DNA from: Emmonsiellopsis sp. PD_33
Taxonomy: Eukaryota; Ascomycota; Eurotiomycetes; Onygenales; Ajellomycetaceae
DNA: 64,000 nt
Direction of reading: 5' to 3'
Assembly: GCA_032988165.1 (NCBI GenBank)
Contig: JANTQF010000113.1
Coordinates: 1 to 64,000 of the forward strand
The notes under the pieces were generated by a model. It was not told the DNA's origin. It worked only from the letters and a program-made list of their open reading frames with translations, and made no database searches. The first letter of the stretch is position 1, and every line of letters begins with the position of its first letter. Both the position numbers and the translations under genes were made by a program. Shown here piece after piece: positions 11,673 to 24,249 of the stretch.

Positions 11673-13849
11673 ATGAAGCTCTCTAAGTTAGAGAGAAAGC
11701 CTGCAGGCAGGTTTCAATTCACAGGCAACTAATATAATATAAACAGTGTAAACATATGATATCCATTCAATGCTGCAGCATTCCTCATCCTGAGGTTGAA
11801 AAATCCCAATTCATATTCCATACACCTGTATATCACTATTAGCTATAATTTAATTGTTTGTTCACTCATTTTAGGTCTCATACAAATGAATTCCATCATA
11901 TTAACCTGCTTCATAGTTCTGGCCTAATATTTCTCTGTTTCTTGGTTGCTAGCACAGTGTATAGGGAAGAGGAAGAAATGCAGGAAGAGATCAACACTTG
12001 GCATTTAATAACAACTATAGATATATCAATGTTAATTGAGAGGATGCACAATGAGGTCTATTATATTATGAAGTCTCCATCAGCAATAAATTGGATAGGG
12101 TAAAGGTTTTATTACAGTAAAGTTAAAGTTATGTGGGCAAATACATACCTTGCTATTTAGTTGGATCCTCCTTTAGCTTCCAGTTCCCATGTGTCAGCAT
12201 GTATTGATTTAGTTGTCAAACAGTTGAAATGGTTTTCTTTCCTCCTAGAGGATAATTAGTGTGATAGAGATGCTAGTTCTTGATATATTTATGAAGAGCA
12301 AATAGGTACTTTCACCAGCTTAAGACTTCTTCATGCTCAGTGCTGTCTTTCCCTTTAAGCTTTCTGCTTCTCCAGAGTAGATCTTCCAGATCATCCATAA
12401 GGGCTTCAACCTCAGCAGTGATATCCTCATCTTCTTCCACCAGGTCTTTAGTGCCAAACTTGCAGTACTCATTGGGGGGGTCTGATGTATCATTTGATGT
12501 GATCTTGATGATATTCATGGTGGTGCTCATGGTTGTGGTTTTGATAGTCTGCAGGTGCTTTCAATGGAGTTGGATTGTATAACTTAATTGCCATATATAG
12601 TCCCAGTATCTAGAGCTATGGGAATAGATGTGGTTGATAAGGAGGTAGGTTCTTGAAGCAGTATTAAAAGTATAGAGAAGAAGAAGAAGGTTGAGGTGGC
12701 TGGGGTGTTGTAGGGACTTCTGAAGTGTTGTAGAAAGATGACATATAAACATGCTATAAGCATTGCATTATATATAGATATTGTAGTGTAAAAGTTAATA
12801 AGAAATACATCTCTTCATGAAATAGATAGCTAGGGTACTGTAGAACACATAATAGTTCTAATAAAAATAAATTATAATTATTACATTACAGACATTGTAA
12901 ATATAATGCCTGAACAGAGATGTATCTAGCTATAGGATATTAAATATCTAAGGTGTCACAGTGCAGATTGTAGGAACACACCATACTATATATTACAATA
13001 GAATTACAATGTAGATGCTAAATAGAAATGTATATATATAGATAGTAAAAGGAAGACATCCATTTAACTTTCTGTCATTAAGAAGCTGGATAAGCAGGAA
13101 CTCTTAATGGGTATACTGGACATTGCTATGCTCTACCTAGGTATCTCCTCTGAAATATAAAATGAAATTCAACCAGGTGTCCATAAGTGCCCAGGGGACC
13201 TGTCAGAGGCCTGAGAATAATGGGGATAGCTGGGAAATAAAGATAGAAAGCAGTGGTGAGTGTAGCATAGCTAGATTGCACCAACCCATAGATGAGCCCC
13301 ATGCATGGTAACCCATGAGGTACTTCAATTTGTTAGCAAATCCCATACAAAATTAAGTACCTTGAAAATCTGCAAGGCCCCTCTCTTTGACCTGGCCTTT
13401 TTACATACAAAAGCCAGAGATATATATATCTGCAGCTATGTGTCAACATTTCCTGCACCTGTTAAAAATCCCAGCTCTAACTCCTAACATACCTTAATCT
13501 CCCTACTGTTTTAACATAATATACATATGTTAATGTCTATTTTTTCATTTTTTTATTTCTATAGCAACTTAATTCTACCTGTATCTGCAGGATATGCCAG
13601 GTGGATTTCTGATTTTTTATTTTTATTTTCCAGTTATATATTACAGTATACCATAAAATGTACACCAAAACTCCATAGTTACTTAATGGTATGTAATATC
13701 ATTATTTTTTTCTAAATGCCAGGTTCAAATCCTAAAAGGACCACAGCAATTTTTTTTTATTAACTTAACTAACCATCATCAGATGCCACCTAGAGCCACC
13801 ATCTACATGAAATTAATATCCCACATACACTCAATGAGCTAGTCATTAT
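11673..13849. other. Decayed sequence, one acidic reading frame, otherwise nothing recognised
   Basis: The minus strand at 12530-12312 holds a 72-codon open frame that is strongly acidic (DLVEEDEDITAEVEALMDD), comparable in character to the acidic tail at 6.2 kb; its upstream neighbour (12752-12561) is Pro/Ser-rich. No family is recognised for either. The remainder shows only short frames. Confidence 0.35.
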
Positions 13850-16800
13850 CATCCTGTGAAATACTTGATGGGCATGAAACCATATACAGTTTCTTTTCTT
13901 TAATAGCAGCAAGGCCAATAATGGCCTCATCTGCCATCAAATCCAATTTCCACATGGGAAGATTGAGAATGCTGTTCATCTTCTTATGGCTCAGTATTAT
14001 CTTCTATATAGATATAAATGCCTGCCTTTCCCCTTGAATAATTTCTTGGATGAAGATATTCTTAACCTGCCTAATATTAAGTCCTTGATAATGTATGTAA
14101 TCATCAATCTGGATGGTAGTTTGTGTGTTCCTCTTCCTATTCAAATAATAAATACATGCTAGTTTTCAATTGGACAATATAGATAGGGCTTACCTGAAAA
14201 TAAAGCTCAGCTTCTAACACCACTGAAGTAGGATTGTCCCCACAGCTGAAACATTTAGCATATTGTAATCATGTGCATATGCATCTTGTAGATGGGTGTG
14301 GAATGGATCCATATATGGCAGCTGATAGATGTGCACAGGGAGATTAAGAGTGTTTTGGACATAGAAGGAAGAAATACAGCTCCATGCCCATGGTGCTTGA
14401 TGATTTGCTGTAGGTTTAATAGATAGGCTGCTGCCATCATCATCTATTGATCTATTCTTGAGATCTGTTGAAGCATGGCTGAGCAGAGCATGGAAGACTG
14501 TTGAGCAGTATTAATACTAGGCCTGGAGAATAGAGGAGATTTCAGGCTCAGAGAATTGAAATGCTCCATCTAAAAGAAGTTGGATGATTTGATAAAAAAC
14601 TTCCTACCTTAGGAGAGCTTTCTCAATGTTCACATGATTTATACAGATGATAAAGTTCTTGTACAGCCAGTGCTTATCTTCACCACTAAGTACATTATAG
14701 TTGTTAGGTAGCCCATATTCTGCTGCCTGTATGACATAGTAAAGTTCAATATGCATGTTAGGCTGTTCTTTCATTCTGTGGAATACCTTACTTCTCTTAA
14801 TTTCTAAAGGCTGGCTGACCATTATTGACATTGCACTTTCAGCAGGTGATGGGCTTCAGACATCAATATAAGGAATTGATTGAGATTGTGACCAGGGTTG
14901 GGCAGAGTGGACCTCTTCCATAGAAATGACAGCACACTCAAGGAGCTGCTGAAGGCCTTTATAAGCTTGAATAATGATTTGCTTCATATTTTATTGTTCA
15001 TCAGGTGATATTGAGTAGCTCACTAGTACAAAGTGGCTATGTGCAATGCTTGCAAAGATGCTTGCAATTATATCTGGTAGACTTAGGTTTTTTTGAACAA
15101 CCTCTTCTGAGAATACATAGAGTATGGCAAGGTGAAAGCATGGGTCTAATCAATCCTGCACCATATTACAGTGAATTAAAATTGGCAGGATTATTGACAT
15201 TTGTGTGTGTTCCTGGATCTGAAAGCTTTTCAGATGGTAGATTGGGAACTGTAGGCAGCCTCATCCATATGAATATTGTATTTTGTGTAATGCATCCAGG
15301 AACTTATCTTTACTGCTAGGTGATAGGATAGATTTGATGAAGAGGTGATAGGCTATTTTTGATATACCAGTAAATTTAGAATGACATGGGTCTGCTGGGA
15401 AAAATGTTATCAAATTCATACTTGATGTGATATTAAGAAGTGGTGATACTATTGCCTTCTCACTGAGGCCCTACTCTTGAAAGAGCTTGGCCTGTTTCTA
15501 CTTTGATTGCTGTGCTGCCATATCCCAGACCTGCAGTGTTTGATAATGTGATTGTGTGAATTAAGTTATGTCAAACTCCAGATCTCCATGCTCCTTCACA
15601 GTGACAAGACATGACTGACAACTGTATACTGCAGTCTGGGATTTAAACCCTGTGTTAGCCTGCTACTGGGGCATATCCCCCAGAAATGTAAAAATAAAGC
15701 TGACAAGCTTTACCTGCTCATTATTAATATGGATTGTGATGCTGTTATCTAATATATACAACTTCAGAATATTATTGATCACATCCTCAAGCTCACTACC
15801 ATGCAGGCTGAGTGTGATAGTATACACATTTTCTCATTGCAACTGTGCTGGTGCTGGGAGAGCTGCTGAGATCATATAGATCTCAGTTATATTTCAGTAT
15901 ATATTCCAGTATAATCTAAAGTCATCAATGAATAGCTGGTAGGGGAAAGAAATAGCCCTCTAGCCTAGAAATGTATCAATTAGTGTCTGGTGGCTATAAG
16001 TAGTAATCTTGAGCTCCCCCTAAAGTAAGGAGGTAAGATTTAAAGGTTAGGCATGTTCACATGGGCCATCAACAACCTGTCTGACAAAAAATCCTTCCCT
16101 GGGTGTGCAATACTCATAGTTTGTGAAATTCTTAAATCTATAATTAAGCTTAACTGTTGCTTGCTGAATCACATTTTCAGACTACATATAGATATATGCT
16201 TCATAGAGCATCAGTTCATTTTCAATAAAGGGTGTGTGCTTTTCAAGTAGTTGTTTCAATTTGGCACTTGCATGCTGTTTCTGCACCACTAATTATACTT
16301 GTAGTGTTACTGCCCCTGGGAAGATTGCAACTTTGGTAAAATCTTTCCCAATGCATATGACATGTCCAATATGGGTGGAGGATATGAATGTAGGTATTTG
16401 GTGCTCATTGCATGGACAGGAATGTTGCTTGTAATGGTAGTATATAAAATCAGAAGGGAATATTAGTTGGTTATCACTATAGTATGCAAATTTGCTAGAT
16501 GTTGTTTGGATAGAGGAGCTCCATACTATGAATTGCCATAATTCCTTGGGTTCATCTATGTACTCAGCCATTCCTTGATGAATTTGCTTTTGGAAGATTG
16601 ATGATTGTGCAATGAAGGTAACTAGACTAATTGGATTAATAAAATACATAGGCTGCTTCTGGGTTGAAATCATCTGGGTTAATAGCTTTCTGTGGTTAAT
16701 ATTCACTTCAGCCTTGTGCAACTTCAGTAGTGGCAACTGTCCTTTTACATTCCATTTGATAGTATCAATTGTCTATAGTAGGTGTTGAATGGAAGATAAA

Positions 16801-17548
16801 TCATTCAGCTGATCTAGAACTTCTAGGAGGCTAGTATACTCATGGTGTGAGAGGCCCACACTCTCACACCATAATCCAAACATCAATACAAATGGATCCA
16901 TTGGAATTGAAGATTGGGAGTGAGGAATTTCCTCAGATACTGCTGAATGGTCTGGTATGGGTGATGAAGACATTCTAATATAGTTTGAAGGAGTGTTACC
17001 ATTAGTAGCTATATTCAGGTACTCATCTGTGGAGTCAACAAATAGCTCCTCTGCTACCACAGATGCACTTTGCAGAAGTTCATCAATATGAGTTCCTAAT
17101 TGTAGCTCATTATCTGTTTCATTGCCATTAAGACTGAGTATAGATGTCTCTTCATTAAAGGGAGATAGAGTGTTGATGGTGTCTTTAGTATCCTCTATAT
17201 ATAATAGAGTATTAAGAATGCTTGCAGCAAGCTTGTTGGCATTCTAAGATAAAAAAATGAGAAGTTATAGATTAGCAAAATAGATAGCTTGTATGAGAAT
17301 TATACAAAAAAAATATTTAAATAGAAAGAATACTGGTTAGTTACCTATCTTCCCTCTGATGGCTATTCTATAGTTGGAATTATAGATTCATTGTGGGTAT
17401 TAGCAGGCTCATAACACTGAATTGACTGTAGGTTAAATCCTGCTAAGGAGCAATTACTTCTTGATCTTCTGATGTGTAGAGTAAGACTATGCTGTGATGC
17501 AGATAGGTGTATAGGGCATGGTATTTAAGTCCTATGAGGAGAAGCCAT
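13850..17548 (-). pseudogene. DNA-transposon protein, Plavaka/Tnp2-like organisation
   Basis: Minus strand. Exon 1 (17548-17345) contains a degraded C2H2-type segment (SQHSLTLHIRRSRSNC). Intron 17344-17244 (GTAAC...TTAG, 101 bp) keeps the frame into a long exon. That exon reads through DPFVLMFGLWCESVGLS, a stretch ending CNEHQIPTF...GKDFTK, then LHGSELEDVINNIL, FLGDMP, CxxC (YSCQSC) and HSKFTGISKIAYHL. Another probable splice lies near 14,587. A final segment (LPMWKLDLMADEAIIGLAAI) follows near 13,900. Zinc finger, helical middle, CxxC and C-terminal core in this order is what I recall for fungal Plavaka/CMC-type elements, but the family name is inference. Stops are RIP-type; 16736-16293 is still open for 147 codons. 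Confidence 0.5.
17244..17344 (-). other. Intron of the DNA-transposon gene
   Basis: Donor GTAACTAAC at 17344 and acceptor ATCTTAG ending at 17244; the 101-bp removal joins two frames in phase. Survival of the splice signals shows the decayed gene was once expressed from spliced transcripts. Confidence 0.6.
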
Positions 17549-18347
17549 GGTAGGAAAGGTAAAAGTAAGATGTAGTTTGATTGCAGGTGTGTGTCTTTTG
17601 TATTAGGATATAATTGAAATGATGTTGAAGAAATGATGACTGGCCAGGAATTACTTAGATGTGGCTCATTCTGGTCTTTTTCTCACACATTTCATTAACA
17701 TTGAGATTAATATAAGGCTAACTTGGTATAAGGCATTGAACCTGATGATCAGCAGCAATGCACAGCAGTTTTTTTCCAACCTACCATGGATTTTTCTACC
17801 ACTCTACTCTGCCTGCTAAAGTTCCCCACCCTCCTAGTCTCATCCACAGTTCCCATCTTCTTCTTCCCATCATGGGCATCTCATCTACCATTCTGATTGT
17901 CTGAGCAAGCTGGAGTTCAACCATTCTCTCCCCACATGGGGATTTACTTTCCTGCCCTTCCCTAAAGGTATTTACATTCCCATTGCTATTATATCCCTAC
18001 CTATATGTTCATAATTCTATATTCTTTTTTACCTAATTCCATACACAATTAATGATAAGCAACCTTATATTTCTCTTGCTAACTATAAGTTATCATATTG
18101 TCTGTCATTACCAGGACCAGCAGCCAAGTGTGTAGGCATGGTAGTGCCATATAGCACACAAAGTTCAGGAACACTCAAGGTAAGCAATTCATTGATACAT
18201 CTACATAGCTTAGAACCTAGGTAGCATATGAGATTTTCTGATTCTAATACTAATACTATATTATAGAATGGATCAATGCTATCTGCATCCCAACAAACTC
18301 TTAGTGTTATTGACCCAAGCCTACTCTAATATGAAGACATATTAATA
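17549..18347. other. Intergenic spacer between divergent element genes
   Basis: No coding domain recognised. It lies between the minus-strand transposon gene and the plus-strand accessory frame and would contain both promoters if they belong to one element. A C/T-rich patch occurs at about 17,810-17,970. Confidence 0.4.
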
Positions 18348-19366
18348 ATGTGTTCAACCTTGACCCCAGAATTGCCAATGCCTGATGAGAATACAGTCAA
18401 TTCTGAAAGAGAGAGCACCCCAGTATTACCAAGGCAAAAATGGTGGATAAAAAATGCTGGAAAATCCAGTAAACAGGCTCAACCAACAAATGTGGAAAAT
18501 GTGGATGATGATGAACCCTATACTAATCATGGTAAAACTAAGACAATCTGGTACCAAATTAACCAGCTGCATCAGAAGATAAAGTGGCTCTACCTCATAC
18601 ATCTTAATATGAAAGAAGCCCCTACCATCATTCATCAAGTTTATCCTATAATTTCCAAGGATGAAGACTTATATTAACAAGTCCTGAAAAAGATAAGAGA
18701 TTGGGTAAAAACATGGAAGTTCCACACAATTAATAAGATGATCATAAGCTGTTGCCCAGACCATACCTAGGTATGTATCTACAGAGGAAGCCATACTAAC
18801 TATAAATTCCATAGGAGTTTATGTGGAATGTCCTTGAAGCTGAGCAAGCAAGTAACTCATAATTTTTAATTATAAATACAAAAGACCAACAGACACTTTA
18901 TGAATTCTTTCTCAAAAAGTTTTCCAAGGAAAACTTTATTGATATTTTTGTTTTCACTACTGAGATCCTAGATTATGACAAGTGCTCAGAATTAGCAAAG
19001 TGGTATATGCAATGTATGATTACCCTCTTACTATACTTTTTAATTTTGATAACTAATATATTACTATGTGCAGAAGTATTTGCAAATCTAGCCACTGAGA
19101 TAAAGATGCACCTTGATATCCTTGAGGAGCATGGGGATCATTCAAAAGAAGGATATAGGTCATGCATACATATTTTGTATTTCTGGGATGACCTCAGTGC
19201 ACAAGAGGAATTTGATATAATGCACAGGGAAGAGTTTGTAGAACTAGCCTCATGGCCATCAAAACAGTCAAAAAATGTGAAGTTCAAAAATCCAAAACCA
19301 CTAAGCACTATTCTTGTGCAGTCCAACTGCCCTGCCCCAACAGCAGCACTGTTAAATGTTTACTGA
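18348..19366 (+). pseudogene. Accessory protein of unknown function, apparently spliced
   Basis: The first open frame (18348-18677, 109 codons) is hydrophilic and continues past one TAA for about 30 codons. A second coding patch reads FLKKFSKENFIDIFVFTTEI at about 18,909-18,968. After a probable short intron (a TGTGCAG acceptor near 19,070) the frame ANLATEIKMHLDILEEHG runs to TGA at 19364. The exact splice phase could not be fixed. No domain is recognised; charge and helix propensity suggest a DNA- or protein-binding helper. It is divergent from the transposon gene at 17,548, so it may be the second gene of the same element. Confidence 0.35.
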
Positions 19367-19619
19367 TGAGCAGAGCCTTCCACATTTTGATTTTCCTTAT
19401 GTTGCTATTACTTTCATGCCATTTATGAATGTATGCTTTTCTACTACATGTTACCTATAATATGTATGTTATATATCCTGGGCAGTGTTTGGGTATAGAG
19501 ATGAAGCAATCTAATGGTGTGATTTGATTTGATTTATGAGCAGCTAGAAGGTGTGGTGTTTAAAAGCTGATATATTTTACTGTTTTAATTATAGAGGCAT
19601 GTAATATCAAGTATGTATT

Positions 19620-20240
19620 TTAGTTAACTGTGCTATCAAGATATGATATAATTCCATTGCACATTACCCATTTATATTTAACATCCCATGTAATCTTTGG
19701 CAGCTCAATGTTCTCTCCAAGATCAGAGAGCAACTGAACATACTTCATAACTCACTTGTTAGAGCTTAACTGCTTTCCATAGTTCTCCAAACATATCACC
19801 TTTTTGATAGCCTTATTTAAATCCTTCCTTGCACACCAGGTCATATATTTTTGAATGCATTGGAACTATTCAATGTGTCCCTGAGCCCTGTTGCCATGTA
19901 GATAGTCTGGCTCAACATACTGACACTTGCATTTTTTTGAAAGAGGGCCTAAAGGGGGAGAGAGTGAAGCATCTTCCCTACAATTCTGAGGTATGAGTAG
20001 CTGGCATCCATTTAATCTGGATATAGCTTCTGAAGAGAATATGAGCACAGAACATAGTGTGTTTTTATATGCATCATCAAATGCATATGTAGGTGGTGAG
20101 GTAGGAGGCTCAGTGGGTACTTCAACAGAGGGGGTGACATATAGGTCATCTAGCAGTTCTTGAACCATGGCCTGGGTTATTAAGGCTGTGTGGATGTATG
20201 CAAGATCATCTAGTGATACATCCAAGATAGCTGATGCCAT
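19620..20240 (-). pseudogene. Unknown protein, nearly open frame (about 206 codons)
   Basis: From ATG 20240 the frame is open for 124 codons (MASAILDVSLDDLAYIHTAL...). It continues past TAG and one TGA, both RIP-type, to TAA 19620. It has a Pro/Thr-rich linker (PTEPPTSPPTYAF), a KKCKC cluster and a C-terminal half rich in Lys, Trp and Leu. A further minus-strand frame at 20757-20536 (YISLLGLAYYWWGENTIP) lies just upstream and may be an earlier exon. No family is recognised. It is better preserved than its surroundings. Confidence 0.35.
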
Positions 20241-20535
20241 GGCTAATAAAGGTTAGCTATTGCTGCAGTATAGGTAGAAGTGCAATCACCTGCTGGCCTT
20301 GAGAATATTGTGCATATAGGATAATCATAAAGTTACTGTTTCCAATCCACAGGCCCTGGCATGCAAGTTGATGGCCACATGCAGACTCTATCATTCCTGG
20401 ACAGCCACCTGGGCACTTAGGTGGGGTGTTTCAATCTAGTTGCAAGTTAGCTCTTTAGGTTCCCATCAAAGGCACTACATCTCAATGCATTCAAACATTT
20501 AGCAGCTGCAACAGTTAAAATACTGGCTTACCATT

Positions 20536-20757
20536 CTAAATTGACAACATCATTGTGAGTAAAATGTCAGTGTGGTTGGTGCTATCATTTAACAGTGGTG
20601 TATATGAGATATGCTTCAAAAACCATGTTTTAATGCATTCAGTGGAGAAACAGTTGTTCCACTGTAGCGCTAAACTATATTCAGCTGGTATGGTATTTTC
20701 ACCCCACCAATAATATGCTAAACCTAAAAGGGAAATATATGATCTATTTCCACCCAC
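20536..20757 (-). pseudogene. Possible upstream exon of the unknown protein
   Basis: A 73-codon open minus-strand frame rich in aromatic residues. It contains one of the very few CpGs (GCGC at 20667-20670). It precedes the 20,240 frame by about 300 bp in the same orientation. No domain is recognised. Confidence 0.25.
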
Positions 20758-21439
20758 CTGTAGAGGGGGGGGATAGGGAGATTTTCAACATATAATGCTG
20801 GCATCTTCTTTAATTAATTTCTCTGTAGATAAGAAAAGATAGAAATAGTGCTATAGATAGGCAAAAAATTGATGTAGGCAATTATAAGCTATTAAATATA
20901 AGGAGAATATTAAAAAATAATGGAAATCTACCTGAAAATCTACCCAGAAATCTCTCAATTCTACATGTTTTCCATATTTATATTAAAAACATTCTGCATG
21001 CTCTGCATTTGAACATTTAAATTGTTATTCTTAACTGTAATGAGCACTCTACTCTCTCTATCTCTATCTCTACCCCCTCATCCCCATCCCTGCAGGCACC
21101 TACAGAGATATTCTCTTACTCATGTAGGAGAGGGTACCACCTGATCTACCATCTAATCTGCTGCCTGTTGATCTCTCTCCAATGTCATATCAATCTATTC
21201 AAATTGTGAGAGAATTTGCCTGCTTACTGCCACTAAAGCTATTTATATTTAATTATATGAATATGATACTATCTGCTCTGATTCATTAACTACTAGGTAG
21301 TAGTTGATTGGCTCTGAATCTGAGACATCAAGTACTCAGTATAGATTAAACTCCTTTATTATCAAATACATTCTGTTAATGAGGTGTTGTTGAATAATAT
21401 AAGCACAGAGAAGTCTTATAGAGGTTTAGATGTAGCCTA
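20758..21439. other. Spacer before the MULE transposase; nothing recognised
   Basis: AT-rich sequence with a G8-like run at 20,765 and a pyrimidine-rich (CT)n patch near 21,047-21,085. It may hold the downstream terminal sequence of the MULE, but I could not identify a terminal inverted repeat. Confidence 0.35.
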
Positions 21440-22930
21440 TATAGAGAGGAAGGTGAATATTTACATCTAAATTGAATTGCTTTATAATATCCAGAATTTT
21501 ATTAAAGGTATAGGGTGATATAATAGTTATACAGTCTTTAAATAGTGCCTTTATATGCCTATGATTATAACTGATTTTTTTGGTGGTAATCTCACTGAGA
21601 ATCTCTGGATTCTATATATTAAGGTAATTGTATAGATGAAGAATCACATTACTAATATAAGAGATACTATTATAAGGGAGAACTTTCTTTATTATCTTAT
21701 AATATTTTTTTACTCACAATGTTGCAAGATTTCTGTAGTAAACTGTTTGATTGACTCATACTATTATGATCTTTTCCTTATAAGGAATCTACTGATTTGC
21801 TAAATAGTTAATAATAATAGAATAGAGTATCTGATATTTATAGTAAAATACCTCTCAGGTAATAGTATATTTCTCCTCAGTGGCTATGTAGAGAAACATT
21901 GAGATATCTGTTTTGATAGAGGCATAAATTGTATTAATATAGGTAGTTATATTAGAGAGGTCTTAGTACAGAGCTTTGTCATGCAGGTGTTTTTTAATGA
22001 ATGCCTGAATATTATACTTAACATGCTAGATACAGAGTAGGTATTTTATATGTGATAAAGCATAAAAAGATGCTAAGATAAATGAGGAATCTATATTACT
22101 AATAATAGTAATAAGGTGAGAGATTTAGTATATTATATGATATATTTACAGCAAGTGGTTGAGTAGCTATATATAGGAATTAGTCATCTCTGGCATGAAT
22201 GCACTGCCTATATAGAACATGTAATTCATAGAGGTATAACTAACTATATTAACCATTAGGAGGTTGAAGTAGTTAATCTTATATATAGTGTTTATAAGGA
22301 TCACCTCAGGAAAATTATGTAGAAAGGCCAGGAAAGCTTTATAGAAGAAAGTAACTTACATAATCTACTGTTTAGAGTCTCTAATGTCAAAAATAATGAA
22401 ATCCTCTACAAAATCTATAAGAGTTGCTTGTATTCAAAGATGCTCAGCTAGATGTTGATGTTGTATAACCTGCTACTAATTATATAGATTCTTCACTATA
22501 ATTATAAGATTTCTACTATTTTCTGCCTGCATTAAGGTTATTATCTGGCAGGTCATTAAACTACCAGTTAAATATTAATCAATCAATTTCAGTGCCTACT
22601 TAATATCTTGATGTCTGTATAGGGGTAGAGCAATGTCATCTACTGAGCTATAATTATGGTATGAATCAAGCACCTTTAATATTTAGTCCTCATCAACCTT
22701 ATTAAAGCTCTCACCACTATAGTTATAGAGTTATAGGGTAAATGGGCAATCTATCTTGCATATTGATGTATGAGATCTCTTAACCTAATAGCTGTCAATT
22801 ACTATATATTTTGATTGATAAGTGCTACCTCTATCACACTGTAGGTAAACCTGCTGTTCTGTCATTTAAATCCAGTTAAGAAACTGCTTATTATAGTGTA
22901 GAATAACAACTGTGTAGCCATTAGAGTGTA
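21440..22930 (-). pseudogene. Mutator-like (MULE) transposase
   Basis: The minus-strand frame, broken by many RIP-type stops, follows the MULE order. It begins with an N-terminal DNA-binding segment (VYLQCDRGS followed by KIDCPF). Next comes a linker, then the start of the DDE catalytic core (the NTIYKIN...LLMVNIV region near 22,255-22,300, corresponding to the usual MDCTYKTN-type motif with the Asp lost). The downstream core has a KEK...YYRNLAT-like patch and a C-terminal HIKALF...PYTFNKI region. It would cut and paste by a DDE mechanism in the nucleus. The N-terminus stops next to the CpG-retaining segment at 22.93 kb. No complete terminal repeats were found. Confidence 0.6.
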
Positions 22931-22934
22931 GATG

Positions 22935-23385
22935 AGGCTGAGTAATTACAAGTTTAAAACTCAACTTAAACTCAGAAATTACTCATTTTAACTCACCTTG
23001 GAGAGGCCTATTATAACTTGGATATTCCTTGTTTTAAAGGCTATAAAACTTGGATATTTCGAATATTATCCGGGTAATTTCAAAGCTATAAAAAAGTATA
23101 GATTGAAGGCTTTTTGAAGCTTTTTAAGTAGTTATTCTATAGTAAATGTATATAAAACTACTAATATTTTAATAAAATACACTAATAATATGATTTTTAA
23201 TGATTTTTAATAGATTTTCTATTATTCTTATTCTATTATAAGTCCATTTTGAGCTATTTTTTTAAATTATCCAGTAAATACTCAAGTTTTTACTCATTTT
23301 GACTCACCCTGGGCATATATATATATAACTCAGATTTGACTTGGCTAGGGTTAGCCAGGCAAGTAACTCACCTTAATATATATAT
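22935..23385. repeat. MITE-like segment retaining CpG
   Basis: About 450 bp, non-coding, bounded by GGCTGAGTAATTAC at the left and, inverted, by GTGAGTTACTTGCC at the right, an imperfect terminal inversion. ACTCATTTT(A/G)ACTCACC occurs directly repeated near each end (about 22,980 and 23,293). Two of the six CpGs in the 60-kb block lie here (23060 in TTCGAA, 23071 in CCGGGT). Possibly a short non-autonomous DNA element too small to trigger repeat-induced mutation. Confidence 0.4.
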
Positions 23386-24249
23386 ACAAGCTTTCAGTTT
23401 GGGCACCATGCTGTGCATGCCACCTGGATCTATTTAAGAGGCTCTGAACATTAAATTTAAAAATACATGAGATGAAGCTGTCAAGCTATGAAATCATGTG
23501 ACATTTACATTTTATAGATAAAAGAGCTATCTACTATCATAATCTATGCTCAAACCTATGCAGGAGACTGCATAGGAGCCCACAGTGAAGACTATAACCC
23601 TATTAAATAGCCTACACCTCCATCAATCTAGCTAAGTCCTATCTAAGCTAACTACTGAAAGAGAGGCTACTTCCACTTAACTACTACATGAGTATTTCTT
23701 TTACCTGCAGCTGCATCTAAGAAGGAATGATGTCAGTAAAGCTAGTTAGAAGAAGAGTTCAAATTAGAGCTAGCTTCAGAAGAAGACTCTATCCCTGAGT
23801 CATTACTGAATGAAGTAATAAAGGATAATGAAGATGATAGATATATTCTCTTTCTCATCTTTAAAGATTTAGAGATAGAAATCTTCTCACTGAAGATCTT
23901 ACATGATTAATAGAGTTACTTATAGATATTACTATCTCCCCTAACTATCTTATCATTCATACTTTTAATATCCACATCCTCATTAATTATAACAAGAGAT
24001 TCAACATCAGTCAAGGTAGTAGTCTCAGCAGGGGCATGAGAAACACCATCAGAGGAAAACTCATAGACAAGATAAGAAGCCTTATTAGGTGTGTTGAAAC
24101 CACAGGTTTTATAAAACCTAGTATAGCTACTGAAAACAGTTAGTTATGAACTCTAACAGTAAAGGACAATAAAAATATATTTAGGAGTTAAGAGGGTCTA
24201 TCCACCATCAGAAGCTGCTACAACTACAGGGGCAGAGAGTGTCAAGATA
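23386..24249. other. Decayed plus-strand coding remains, unidentified
   Basis: Short plus-strand patches of hydrophilic acidic sequence (ELASEEDSIPESLLNEVI near 23,760) suggest the beginning of the protein described at 24,250, with frame changes that could be introns. No domain recognised. Confidence 0.3.

Noticed and set aside
11252..11674. 140-codon Ser/Phe/Leu-rich minus-strand frame
   Set aside because: It is only the reverse complement of the purine-rich minisatellite.
21440..22930. Copia integrase or host zinc-finger gene as alternative to MULE
   Set aside because: The order of cysteine-containing N-terminus, linker and DDE-type core with downstream helical region fits MULE better; no RT or gag is nearby in frame.
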